A stretch of 64,000 nt of DNA from Ophioceras dolichostomum (Eukaryota; Ascomycota; Sordariomycetes; Magnaporthales; Ophioceraceae): assembly GCA_003049485.1 (NCBI GenBank), contig PYST01000173.1, forward strand, positions 1 through 64,000. The letters run 5' to 3'. The notes beneath the pieces are model-generated. The model ran no database searches. It was not told where the DNA came from and worked only from the letters and a program-made list of their open reading frames with translations. Each line of letters begins with the position of its first letter. Positions within the stretch are counted from its first letter, which is position 1. This document shows, piece after piece, positions 1-10,352 of this stretch. A program made the translations under genes and the position numbers.

Positions 1-110
1 GTTTTGGACTTCTTCTCGGGGGCGGTTTCCAGCAGCCCGGAACCGGAGTAGGCGAGCTCGGGAGTCGCCAGGCTGCCGACCATGCTGCAGCGGACCTCGC
101 CTCGGATCAT
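1..110 (-). CDS. Partial 5' end of an unidentified gene cut by the left window edge
   Basis: Reading leftwards from an ATG at 110, the frame stays open to the window edge (about 36 codons, beginning MIRGEVRCSMVGS) and has GC-rich third positions like real genes here. A TAG that could serve as a splice acceptor sits immediately upstream at 112-114, so the segment could be an internal exon rather than the start. The next in-frame stop upstream lies about 20 bases away. No domain is recognisable. Only the left neighbouring sequence could settle whether this is a gene. Confidence 0.3.
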   Translation of the reverse strand, partial: MIRGEVRCSMVGSLATPELAYSGSGLLETAPEKKSK

Positions 111-1358
111 CCTACAGACACTGGATGTGCATTATTATTCCTCCTGGTGGGGTCATCGGCATCTCACGTAAATCTCGAGCAATTGAAATGCGAAGCGCGA
201 GGTGTCCAGCCCTTGCTGATGCCAGTGGACAACGCGCAGATTGACCGCACTTGGGGTGCACCTTCCGCCAGCCTATCGGCAGCACTAACGGGTTCCTTCA
301 GGGGTTGGGCGTCCTGCCAACGCCCAATTCGATTCCTCACAGAGCTGCCACGTACTTCCTGTCGACACATGCATCCAATTGATGGCTTGAGCTTGAAGTT
401 GACAGCAATCTGAGCGCTATTTCGGGACTGGGGACTTTTATCAGTCTCGCCGCCTAGGACTTTGTCCAAACAAGAACAAGCTGCCAACATCATCACCCAA
501 TAAATTCGTCTGTATCGTCAATTCTCTCAAAACAAAAGAACTGAGGGCAATAGTGGCTCGCCTGTTCCGGGATAGCGCTGTGCAAAGAGATAGACGGGGC
601 AGCGGGCTACAGTCAGCTGGAATCGGCATCGGGCTCCACCCGCCAGCCAACACGCTATCGAAAATCACTGGAGGCTGCAAAATCTCTCGTCTGGCGTGTG
701 CACTAGCCCCAATGGTCAGCTGCTAAATTGGGTTAAATTCTGACAGGGCAGGCAGGGCAGTCAGGTTGGTGAAGCGGGAAGGGGGGCAGGCATGTGGCAG
801 GGACCCAACTCGTCACCCGTGGAAAAACTAAACCCAATGAACGAGGCTTGGCGATGACCGTTGCCTCTGTTCTGCACAATCACCTCTGTTTTGCAGCGCG
901 CCCGTCTTCACTGGAACGAGTCAGTTGATCCTGCGATGCTTTGCCAACAGGAATGTCATTATACCTTCGCAGTTGGACGTGACCGTTTTGGACAGGTGCC
1001 TGGCCTATCTGGGAACCCTGTCATGGGAGGTGCCAGTTGCCACTCCATCCGCCTTTCGGGCGCGGCGCAGACCGAGAAGAGGGGAGGGGGGGCCGGAAAA
1101 CGGACAGTGACGATATGATGATAATGCGACGATCCGCCCTTGCCAGAATCGTGCATGGGACGAGACAGGGACACAAGGGCTGCACACCAGAAGAAAATAT
1201 AAATAACAACCCCAAGCCTTCTCGTTAAGACACCTAACCCCATCTTGAGACGCTAACCGCAAAAGCATCGTCGATAGCAATACTCCCAGTTCTTCCTTAT
1301 AGTATATGCGAATCATAAACGCACAGCCTGACATCACCATCAAAACAAAACCTCCTCC
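111..1358. other. Intergenic region upstream of the flavin monooxygenase
   Basis: About 1.2 kb with only short overlapping open frames on both strands and no recognisable protein. The right end carries the monooxygenase core promoter (TATA-like element at 1198-1205) and an untranslated leader. The rest shows no structure I can interpret. Confidence 0.6.
1198..1205 (+). promoter_or_regulatory. TATA-like element of the flavin monooxygenase gene
   Basis: TATAAATA lies about 155 bases upstream of the ATG at 1359. That spacing is compatible with a transcript start near 1230 and a leader of roughly 130 bases. Assigned from sequence and position only. Confidence 0.45.
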
Positions 1359-3408
1359 ATGATCGACATCCTCGTCGTGGGCGCCGGGCCCAGCGGGCTC
1401 TGCGCAGCCAAGACGCTGCTGCAGGTCACCCCGGGTGCCAACTTGCTGATCGTAGAGGCTCGACCGTCGCTCGGCGGCATCTGGTCGAAGGAGCAGCTGT
1501 ACCCAACACTGAGGACGAACAACCTCCTCGGCTCCCTGGACTTCACAGACTTCCCGATGGACCCCGACCGATTCGGCGTCCAGCCTGGCGAGCACATGAC
1601 GGGAGAGTCGATGAACGCATACTATATCGCATACGCCGAGAACTTCGGGCTCACGGACCGGATCCGTTACAACACGCGTGTGCTGGAGGTTCGGAGTCGA
1701 GAGCAGCCGGCGCAAGGGCGTGACACCGAGGGGTTTTGGGTGGTGGAAGTGATGAACACTACGAACGCAACGCAAGAAAGGGTCGAGTGCAGGAAACTGG
1801 TCGTTGCCACAGGAGTGCTCAACGTGCCACGCATGCCCGACCTGCCCGGCCTCGCCGACTTCGACGCGCCGTTCATCCACTCGGTCGACCTGGGTCCGCA
1901 GGCGGACGCCGTCTTCGGCAAACCCATCCCCACCACAAGTGCCTTCACGAGCACAAGCACGAGCGCGAACGCGAGCATCGACGAGTGGCCCAAGGCCGAG
2001 GACTTCACGATGAGCATCCTCCCGGAGGACAAGAAGAGGGTCTGCGTCATCGGCGGCAGCAAGTCGGCGTACGACGCCGTGTACCTGGCCTGCTCTCGGG
2101 GTCACCAGGTCGAGTGGGTCATCAGCCGGACCGGGCGGGGTCCGCACTGGGTGTTCCCCACACACACATACCTGGGGCCGTTCCGCGCCTGGAGGGAGCG
2201 GCTCGTGACGCGCCGCTTCTTCGCCTTCATGTCTCCCTGGGCCTTCCCGGACTTCTCGGGCGTCGAGTGGATGAGGAAGTTCCTGCACAAGACCGGGCCG
2301 GGACGCCTCATCTCTCGGACCTTCTGGGGCGTCATGCACCACGACACGCTTCGCGACTGCGGCTACAAGACGCACCCGGCGTTGAATGCCCTTGAGCCTG
2401 AGCAAGGCCCCTTCTGGTATGTTGCTCTGTGGCAAGGAATGGGGGAGGAAAGAAAAGAAAGAGAAGAAAGAGAATCAAGATCAAGAACACTTACTGACCA
2501 ACTCGTCCGACTTCCACAGGTGGGGCACCGCCTCCGGCACGCTCAACTACGAGCACGATATCCACGAGTTCCTGCGCACCGGCCAGGCCGTCGTCCACCG
2601 CGACGACCTCTCGCACCTCTCCCCGCACACAGTGCACCTCAAAAGCGGCGCCACCCTCGAGGGCATCGACGCGCTCGTCGCCTCGACCGGATACGTCGGC
2701 CGGCCCACCGTGACCTTCTCCCCGGCTAGCACGCACTCCTCTCTGGGAGTCCCCTCGAACTCGCTCGACTCCGCCCAGGAGTCATTCTGGGCCTCCCTGA
2801 ACGAGGGCGCCGACTCCGCCATCGGCACCTCCTTCCCGCGCCTGCTCGCCGGCCCGCCGGGCGACCACAATCGCCTCCCGCACGCGGACGCCGCCAGACA
2901 CGAGAAGCCGTACACGCCGTGGCGGCTCTACCGCGGCATCGCTCCCCCGGGACCCGCCGCGCAGGGCGACCGCTCGCTCGTGTTCATCGGCATGATGAGC
3001 AACCTCGCCAACTCGATCCGGCTCGAGATCCAGTGCCTCTGGGCCGCGGCCTATCTCTCCGACAGGCTGCGCGGCGACCCCAACCTACTCGCCGGCATGG
3101 AATCGCGGTCGCCGAAGCCCCAGCCTCTCACTCTGCCGACGACGGCGGTCGGCCACCCGGAGGCGGCCAAGAGGATCTTCGAGGACGCGGCGCTGCTGCA
3201 GAGGTTCGCGCTGCACAGGGCGCCGCTGGGCCACGGCAGGCTGTACCCGGACCTGGTGTTCGACCAGATGCCGTACTGGGACGTGCTGCTGCACGATTTG
3301 GGACTCGCGACGCGGCGGAAGGGGAACGTGTTTAAGGAGGTGTTCGAGGCGTACACTCAGGATGACTATAGAGGTTTTGTCGAGGAGTGGATGGAGAGGA
3401 ATAAATAG
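1359..3408 (+). CDS. Flavin-dependent monooxygenase (FMO-like), one intron
   Basis: Join 1359..2416, 2520..3408; 648 aa. The 103-base intron (GTATGT...CACAG) splits a Trp codon and restores a continuous frame. Residues 3-13 (DILVVGAGPSG) form the FAD-binding GxGxxG Rossmann motif. An ATG-type motif (VVATGVLNVP) follows, and VCVIGGSKSA near residue 230 is the second, NADPH-binding Rossmann motif. Class B flavoprotein monooxygenases of this kind use NADPH and O2 to oxygenate small lipophilic substrates at N, S or carbonyl carbon. Many fungal members serve secondary metabolism or detoxification, but no other biosynthetic gene is adjacent, so the substrate is unknown. The classical FMO signature downstream of the first Rossmann fold is not conserved. 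The protein is predicted cytosolic because no signal peptide is visible. Confidence 0.9.
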
Positions 3409-4184
3409 GTGGGTAGATGGTGCCTGGGTGGAAACAGAAGGATTCAGTTCGGCCGGTGTTTGTTTGGTGAAGTCCGGTTCACAGTCAGTGTGGTGGGTCA
3501 TTTGAAGCACAGGCGATCGGGCGTGGGCTGATGGCGTACAGTGGGTCGGCTCACGGCTTCAGGCCCAGTCCTACTCTGTAGCGCCTAAATGCCCAGTTTG
3601 GAGAACAGCTGGCGACCAGCTCAACAACAACATTAACGCACGTATTTATTATTTCCTAGCGTACCTATTCTAGAATATCACAGAGACGAAATACGATCGA
3701 GATATCCTTCCCCTAGCCAATTGCCGAACGCGACGCCTGCTCTCGTCAATTCGGATGAAATTCGAAGTCCAACCTAATGTAACCGCACATGTTAGCCGTC
3801 AGAACGAGTTGCCTTGCTTGCTGCTACAGTTGAGGGCAGATTCTTACGCCGCGCCATTGGCTCCATCACAAGCTGAAGCTGAAGATGCGACAGGAATTGT
3901 ATTAGATGCACAAGACCTCGAGATCTGCGCTGTGACACGTGTGGCCAAGAAAATGCCTTGCGGCCCGGTCCTTTGCAATGCTCCGGTGAGGTGACGTCAG
4001 AGGGACCAACCCGATGCGGCAGCCCATCGCACGTCATTGACGGACGAGGACCCTTGAAAATGGTCAGGACCCCGACTAACACGACCGACTACAAGAACTC
4101 TTTGGCCACGAAAGTTCATACTCTCCCAGAGAAAAGAAAGCAACATACTTCCCAAAACAGAGCTTTACACGAGATCAATTCACG
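3409..4184. other. Intergenic region between the monooxygenase and CsbD-like genes
   Basis: Holds the 3' end of the monooxygenase transcript and the promoter of the CsbD-like gene, including a perfect CRE palindrome at 3992-3999. No supported coding region. Confidence 0.6.
3992..3999. promoter_or_regulatory. CRE/ATF-type bZIP site (TGACGTCA) upstream of the CsbD-like gene
   Basis: A perfect TGACGTCA palindrome sits about 190 bases before the ATG at 4185. CREB/ATF-family bZIP factors (Atf1/AtfA in fungi) bind this element and drive stress and conidial genes. The downstream gene is a predicted stress protein, so a regulatory role is plausible but inferred. Confidence 0.5.
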
Positions 4185-4602
4185 ATGGATTCAACCAACA
4201 CCACCCAGTCCACCCAGAGCAAGGACCAGCCCGGCCTCCTGGCCGGCCATTTGGAGTACGCGAAGGGCGCGGCACAGGTAAAGTTATCCCCATTCGAATT
4301 CTAGTTCCCGTCTACCTACCTACTTTGCTTCCTATCCAGTACCTACCTAATCAGAAAAGCTGATCGAAATAAAAACAAAAAAATCCAACATTTAGTCCGC
4401 CGTCGGAGCCGTGACAGGTTCTCACGCCTGGACTTCGTCAGGGGAGCAAGCCAAAGCCCACGCGACGCACACGATGAAGGCCGCCGCAGAGCAGCGCGAC
4501 GCCACCGCCCAGGGATATGGCCGGGTGGAGGAGCTGGCGGGAAAGGTGACGGGCTGCGAGGGGATGCAGAAGGAGGGCGCTGCGAGCATGAAGAAGAAGT
4601 GA
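4185..4602 (+). CDS. Small CsbD-like stress-response protein, one intron
   Basis: Join 4185..4277, 4396..4602; 99 aa. The 118-base intron begins GTAAAG, ends TTTAG and is phase 0. The protein is hydrophilic and rich in Ala, Gly, Lys and Gln. It has two CsbD-like segments: SAVGAVTG near residues 32-39, and VEELAGKVTGCEGM in the last third. The fungal CsbD-like family, sometimes annotated as mismatched-base-pair and cruciform DNA recognition proteins, consists of small soluble proteins induced by stress or stationary phase; their biochemical role is not well established. The CRE site upstream fits stress induction. Identification rests on motif resemblance over a short sequence. Confidence 0.75.
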
Positions 4603-4740
4603 CGGATGACTGATGATGAATAGGCTGGGCTAGCGCGCACTTGCTTGTACAGAACAGACAGAGACAGAGAGAATAGGGACACTACAGTAAAAAGAAAGAC
4701 CAATCTGCTATCCTATGCTCCGTCGGCATACTTTCCTGGC

Positions 4741-6388
4741 TCAACCGTGAGATCTGAAGAAACTCGTGATCTGGGCAATGACTGAGAACCAGTTCCAGAT
4801 GCGGTCGCGCCAGCAGCTTCCAGTGTCGAGCGAGTCCCATGCGGGTGGTGCCGTCCCAGGTGGTGCCGTCCCGGGTGGCGCCGTCCGCTTCACAAGCGCG
4901 AGTTTCTGTTCGGGTGGGACAGCGGCGGCATTCGACGGTATCGTCTTCATCTCAACCTCCTCCTCCACCTGCTCTTGAATTTTGCCCTCCTGCTCCTTGA
5001 GCTTGTCTCCCTCCTCATCCATAGACGGAGTTGCCGGCCGGACCACGCGAACCATTCCGTCTTGGATGGACAGCTCGAGTGTCGACGGGTCGCTCTGCAG
5101 GACGATTGCGGCCTGGGTCCGATGACCGGGGATCCCATCTTCCATCTCGCGGACAACCTGGAGTTTGGGGCTGCCAGCGGGCGGCTTCTCATGCTGTCGA
5201 TGGATGAGCTCCCGCAGCTCCCAACTGCGCTCCTTGGGCATCTTCCTCTTCGACATAATAACAGGGAACGACTCCGTGGCGAGCCTACCGCCTGGGAGGC
5301 CATGATGGTAGAAGACGCCTCCCTTGTAGCTGTCTGCCTGAGGATCCATGATCTGAGCAATGCACTCCTCCCTTATGAGCTCCAATACCCTGTCGTGCTT
5401 GGCCTCGAAGCCATCCTCGTTGCACATGTCCCACCGAGTGGTGACCATGGTGATGGCCTCGAAGAAGGCCGGGCCGCAGAATGCCTTGACCCACTGGATG
5501 GTGCGCAGGTCTTCGACGGACAAGCGAGGTTGATCGCCGCCCAAGACGAAGAGGACGCCGGCAGCCGTCGTGAAGGGCCCCAGAGCGTCCAGGCAAGCGA
5601 TGATGTCCTCGAAGTTTGACTTGTTGTCCAGATCCGCCGCTCCGAATCCGGCTGTGTCGATGAAGAGGTACTGCTGCCCTTTGATGTAGGCTGGGCAGAT
5701 GTGATAGGTGCGGGTAGCTGTGGTATCGTGAGAGCTCAGCCAATGACCGAGGCAGATCACGGGTTGGTGATCAGACGAAGGGATAGAGGGATATTGGCAC
5801 AACACCACATACCTGATTTCATAGTGCTCCCTGTTCTGAGATCCATCCCCGTCAGCTCGCAGAGCAAGGATGACTTGCCCGTGCCGGCCTGACCGACGAC
5901 GAAGATGAGCTTGGTTCCTTTCCAACTGCTGAGGCGTCAGTCTCTAACGGGGACTAAGGGGCCGAGGCAGTGCTCAAATGATGAGTGACTTACTACTTCT
6001 TGGCAAACTCGATGACCGATGCCGAGGCAAGCCCCTTGGCTTCCTTAACAAGCTTCGCGAGGTGGGAAGTGCTCCAGGACGGCCACCATTTCGGCCGCTC
6101 GCTAAGACTGTCAAAGCCCCCAGGAAGATCATTGGAGGCACGCATAGCTTCATCCGTCTCATCAGAGACGGGAGCCGTGGCTCTCTGCTCCGCCGTCGTA
6201 GGCATCACCGTGTCGTGGGTGGGAATGTCTCCCGTGTCGACTGGGAGAGGAGTTGCCTCAGTAAGAGGAGTCGTCATGGGGGCAATGGCCACAAGCTGTG
6301 GCTGGGCATTTGAGTCCGCTAAACGAGATGTCATCGAAGGCATCGTCGCCATTGACTCGTCCGCGATGGTAAGGCGACGGACGGTCAT
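4741..6388 (-). CDS. P-loop GTPase-like protein, two introns
   Basis: Join complement(5813..5925 and flanking exons): exons 6388..5994, 5925..5813, 5717..4741; 494 aa. Introns are 68 and 95 bases with GTAAGT/GTATGT donors and CAG acceptors. An acidic/Ser-Thr-rich N-terminus (about 130 aa) precedes the G domain. G1 is GQAGTGKSS at 143-151, with Lys149 as the Walker Lys. G3 is DTAGFG at 190-195. A G4-like TTRWD lies at 262-266. The layout resembles AIG1/septin-like TRAFAC GTPases common in filamentous ascomycetes. The tail is charged (repeated TAPPG units, coded near 4840-4890) and ends in an aromatic amphipathic stretch that might touch membranes. The G4 Asn/Thr-Lys-x-Asp motif is degenerate (TRWD), so guanine specificity is likely but not certain. 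Function unknown. Confidence 0.82.
4840..4893. repeat. Short tandem repeat coding TAPPG units
   Basis: About three imperfect copies of a 15-base unit resembling GGTGGTGCCGTCCCG. On the minus strand it encodes the repeated Thr-Ala-Pro-Pro-Gly near the end of the GTPase-like protein. The unit preserves frame, so copy-number change would not break the gene. Confidence 0.7.
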
Positions 6389-7744
6389 CGCTCGAGAAAT
6401 GACTGACTTATCCGCGTCACAGTTTCAATGGCACGAAATCGGGCAGTAATGAGAGGCAGAGAGATGGCCTGGAGCGCCCATGAATGTGAGGAAGCAGGGA
6501 GCCTTTGGCTCGCGGGGAGCGCCGTCTTATTATGCGAGAGCGAGTGGCCTGGGTACGAGGTACTCGGGGCATCAACGGACCTGTAGAATCCACGGCAATT
6601 GGAGGCCGGCGTTTGCAAGCCAAACGGCCAAGTAGCACCCAGCCTCTACATTGAGCAAATCGGCCAGGCGGTGAGTGTAGCCACTCTCCCGATGCATGCA
6701 GCCTCCCGAAGAAGCGGTAAGTCGGAAGTGCGGGAGCCCTTGCAAACGGCCATTCTCTCAACAGCCCCACCGCATGTATCAGATACGCCTGGAGAAATCA
6801 CTCCCGAAGCAGAGACTTGGCGCCTTTTTGTTGTCCGGCTTGGCCCTTTGAGAGTCATAGCAATGAAGAGCCTAGCAGCCTCACCATTCCGTTTGCGCGG
6901 CGGTAGCCCGTTCCCTCACCCCCACACACACACCGATAGGTGGGTATCATATTGCGTACATTTCCCCGGCCGCCGAAGCTGCGAGAAGACTATGCATTCA
7001 GCCGAGGAGAAATGGTCGGGCTTTCCCGGTGTGACGGGCTGCATGAGCCCGCCCTAATCAACCAACCTAGTAACTGTCCACCGACTGCGACTTTGATTGA
7101 GTGCGATGAACGTGAATGCTTCCTGCCAGTTGGGTTTGATAACGCTTCCCAGCATGGCCAGTGAGAAGGCCGGGCTTTCCTCTCCCAATGTCGTGCCGCT
7201 TTCGTTGCCTCTTATTACCGTTCAAAGACTCAGCGGTTCTCTCATTACCGTACAAGAAAGTTCCACGACGGCACAGCAAAGATGGTCAGCTCTCATTCCT
7301 TCCTTCCCGTTAACCTTCTTACTGTGAGTTCTGACAGGCGTAGAACAGTGCGAAATGCGTGGTACGAGACGTTGTATGTGAGTCCCAAGTAAGCACCTAA
7401 TTATCACCAGCATCATGGTTTAGTTGAGATGATATAATTAAAGGTGGCCTTCCATAAAGCGAGTGTATTGAGCTGTAGAGAGATTGTCCACCGCCAGAGC
7501 CGTGTCCAGCACGGCCAAGACTAAGGACGAAGCGACACAAGTCGCAAGTGCTAACTAGGTAGGGAAGACCGGCAGAGATCCGAAGCGACCAGCACAAAGA
7601 GCTCCTACCCTATCCAACCCATATCCAGCCCCTAACCAGCCAGTATGAGGCAAAGGGGTTCACGACAACTCCCCGCCTTCCGGCTCCCTCCCTTCACCCA
7701 TCCGAGGCACCCCCTCCGCCTGAGTGTCTCTAGTATCCAACCGC
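6389..7744. other. Intergenic region, about 1.36 kb
   Basis: Lies upstream of the GTPase-like gene and downstream of the 82-residue protein gene. It holds only short, mutually overlapping frames with no recognisable product. There is a short CA run near 6920-6933. No RNA gene was seen. Confidence 0.55.
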
Positions 7745-7993
7745 TTACGAGCAGTGTGGGCAGTTGATGAGATTCTCGTCCAGCATGAACTCCTGCCAGC
7801 CGTGAGCCTTCAGGGCCCGCCAGCATTGGCCAGCCAGCGACTTCTCGGCGTGATCCTTGGGGTGCTTCATCATGAAGACGGTGATCCAGTTTTGGCCGTA
7901 CATCTTCTCCTGGGTGTAGGTGGGCAGGCGGATCAGGGCCCGGCGGGTGGAGGTGAGGCAGGCGTCGCAGCAGCCGAACTGAAGGGTAGGCAT
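7745..7993 (-). CDS. Small conserved-looking Cys-containing protein, 82 aa
   Basis: Single exon from ATG at 7993 to TAA at 7745. I chose this ATG because the cysteine-bearing sequence starts there and a TATA box lies upstream, whereas the open frame further upstream is low-complexity (poly-Gln, poly-Thr from trinucleotide runs). The protein has a CCxxC cluster at residues 8-12, one Cys mid-protein and CPHC at the extreme C-terminus. Cysteine pairs at both ends suggest a metal (zinc) site or disulfides. There is no signal peptide, which favours metal binding inside the cell. I do not recognise the family. It stands alone, with more than 1.3 kb of gene-free DNA on each side. Confidence 0.65.
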   Translation of the reverse strand: MPTLQFGCCDACLTSTRRALIRLPTYTQEKMYGQNWITVFMMKHPKDHAEKSLAGQCWRALKAHGWQEFMLDENLINCPHCS

Positions 7994-8172
7994 GTTGTCG
8001 GTTGGGGTTTGTTTGGTTGGGTGGGTGAGCGTGTGAGCAAAGTTGAGGACCTGAAGAAGGTAGATTGTAGGAGTAGAGTAGAGAGATGAGGCTTGTTGTT
8101 GTTGTGGTTGCTGTTGTTGTGTTGATGATGATGAGAGGGAATAGACCGAACTGAAGAGAGGCAGAACCTGGA

Positions 8173-8180
8173 CTTTTATA
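8173..8180 (-). promoter_or_regulatory. TATA box of the 82-aa protein gene
   Basis: On the minus strand the sequence reads TATAAAAG, a near-ideal TATA box, about 180 bases upstream of the ATG at 7993. The predicted leader would include the GTT/CAA-type trinucleotide runs near 8095-8125. A consensus TATA suggests strong or inducible expression. Confidence 0.6.
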
Positions 8181-8397
8181 GAAGAGTTTTTGCCCTCTCG
8201 AGAGGAATGATACAAAGAGGGCCACAGCCCGAAGGCGATGGCGACCGTCGAGGTGACACATCCGACGGCCTCTTCGTCCTCACCCAAGCTAGCAGTGGCG
8301 GCCTGTAGATCCGCCTCAAGCTTGGTCTTTTTGCCCATGGGTGAGCTCCCAACGAGAGAACCCAAGACCTCTTGACCTGAGACCTCTCCAGGGCAGC

Positions 8398-8446
8398 CCG
8401 GGCATGGCCTAGGCTTGATGCCCGGACAGGGCCTAGGTTTGATCCC
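8398..8446. repeat. Imperfect tandem direct repeat, unit about 25 bases
   Basis: Two adjacent copies around the core GGCCTAGGYTTGATSCC: the first reads CATGGCCTAGGCTTGATGCC, the second CAGGGCCTAGGTTTGATCCC. Each contains the palindrome GGCCTAGG or CCTAGG. Non-coding. It could be a minor local duplication or a protein-binding pair. Confidence 0.5.
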
Positions 8447-9445
8447 ATGGACCTTGCTCCTGTCCTAGTGCCTAGTGACATGTAGAATCGGCGGCTCGCC
8501 GCGTAAGGGAGAGTTGTTGTCGGGGACGATGACCTGAGGAATCATACAAGGGCGGGTGGCTTGAATCAGGACTCTTGGTCGACCCGTGAGTTTGTCTTGA
8601 CCTTTCCTGTTTGTTGTCTCGTGATGTCGCCGTTGGCCTTGTTGGAAGCCGGAAGATAAGGTATAGTGCCCTGCGTATCCTTAGCTCGACTCCTGGTCGT
8701 CCGGCCCTGTCTCAGCCGAGTATCTTACCGCCGAGTTTGTGATTTCTTGTTGGCCTTCACAAGTCGGAACAAACGGCCGAGTTGGGCCGGCTCCCTATTT
8801 TTAAAATCTCCGGTCTGCCCTACGTCCTTAATCAGCTTTACATTCCAGAGTATACTGCGGGGGCTTTCAGGGTCGCGTCCTACTATCATTCGTTGGCCTT
8901 AATCAGTGGGCGAGCCGAAGGAAGCCAAGTGCTCCCAGTGGCCTCTTGTTTTGGTCTCTAAATCCTTGGATGGCGCGTTCCGTTGGCCAATTTCGATCTT
9001 TGTGCTGTGTTTCACGGTTCAGTTGGTTTCGGTGGCGCTTTTTGCTGCGGCACAGTTCGGTAAAAGAAGGAGCTTGATAATACTATCCTACCCACCGCTG
9101 CTACCTACCACTCCTACATATTCTTTCTATCGACCTGCCAACGTAGGATATGCCTGTTTGTAAAGCGTCACGATCTGACCCCCACGGTAGGTCTTCGTAT
9201 CGACCGCGTCGCTGTTGGGGTGGGTCTATTGCCCGGTCGGAAGGCCCCATCTCCCAGCCGTGGTACCTACCACCTACCCGGGCAAATTCCCGATGGATTA
9301 TCCCGTGGTAGTATTGGTAGTTGGTTACGCGTATTCAAATTCCGGACATTCAAAGAAGGCTCACTCGGTCGTGTTTCGCGTCCATTTCGTATAGGTGCCT
9401 CAATATGGTTGGCGCTCCCAATGCCTTGTCCGATAGAGTCTATAG

Positions 9446-9453
9446 TGACGTCA
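9446..9453. promoter_or_regulatory. CRE-type palindrome TGACGTCA in a gene-free region
   Basis: Perfect TGACGTCA about 900 bases upstream of the DUF676 gene start (10353). It is too distant to assign with confidence, and chance occurrence is possible. Confidence 0.3.
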
Positions 9454-10352
9454 GATCTCGAACAACCAACATGAACCCTCCAGGGCCTATGGTTAGCCGC
9501 CAATAAAATCCTAGACTTACGTAGACCTTGAGAATAGTGACGTGAGTAGCAGTACAGAAGGAATAGTTGGTGTCAAAGACGGGGCCGCACGGGTGAACCT
9601 GGAGCCTCAACCGCCGAAGGAAGTCGGTAATTAGGCCTCCCTAAACAGGAACCACCCTAACCCGAGTACGGGTTTTAAACTTGAGGACGCCAGCCCAGAA
9701 CCTCCCTTCCACCTTCAATTTTTCCCCTCATGTAGGCATATGTACGAAATATTATTGGCAATTGCGAGCTAGCTATTTTCTTTCCCATCACTCCCCACCC
9801 TAGGTACCTACCTCTAGGTGCTCACATTCGGTGCATTTTTCAGACCTTGGTGGTTCCCGGAAAGGTGGGATGGATTACGTCGGTGGCAGGCAGGTGGCCG
9901 GGATGGACGTGGTGGTGTGCGTCATAGCTGCCGTCCGACGTACATACACCAAAATCGCCACAGCTTCAAGCTGAGATGCGCCCATTGGCTGTGACAGGCA
10001 AATTAGAGCAAGTGCTGCGAGACGCTGCTTGCTTCTTAACTTGTTTCTGGGCGGTTGAACAGGTCGCGCTCGCAACTTCAGATGGTTTGCGGGCGTTTTT
10101 TTTACTCGGTGGAAAATGATGATGCTCCCTACAAACTTCAACCGACCTTGGCCCTCAGTGGGCAGACAGACAGTCCTATCGCACGCGATTCCATAATAAT
10201 CTCTTCCCGTCCGCTCCTATGATCACTCCCTACCTACTACCTACTTAGATGTGGCTCTATTCTCTAGTCTTTTACCCGAAACGAGAAAAGGAGGTACCGA
10301 TCTCAACCAGTCAATCCGAATCCGAAGAGGTTGAACCTACCAAACAGCAGGG

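Larger units (their letters stand above)
7994..10352. other. Gene-free region, about 2.3 kb
   Basis: Contains the 82-aa gene promoter, an imperfect direct repeat at about 8398-8446, and a CRE palindrome at 9446-9453. Open frames are short and overlap on both strands with no recognisable product. The right end is the promoter of the DUF676 gene. Confidence 0.55.

Noticed and set aside
1005..2435. Long open frame on the minus strand across the monooxygenase
   Set aside because: Antisense shadow of a gene with clear FAD and NADPH motifs and a good intron; no domain and no proper start.
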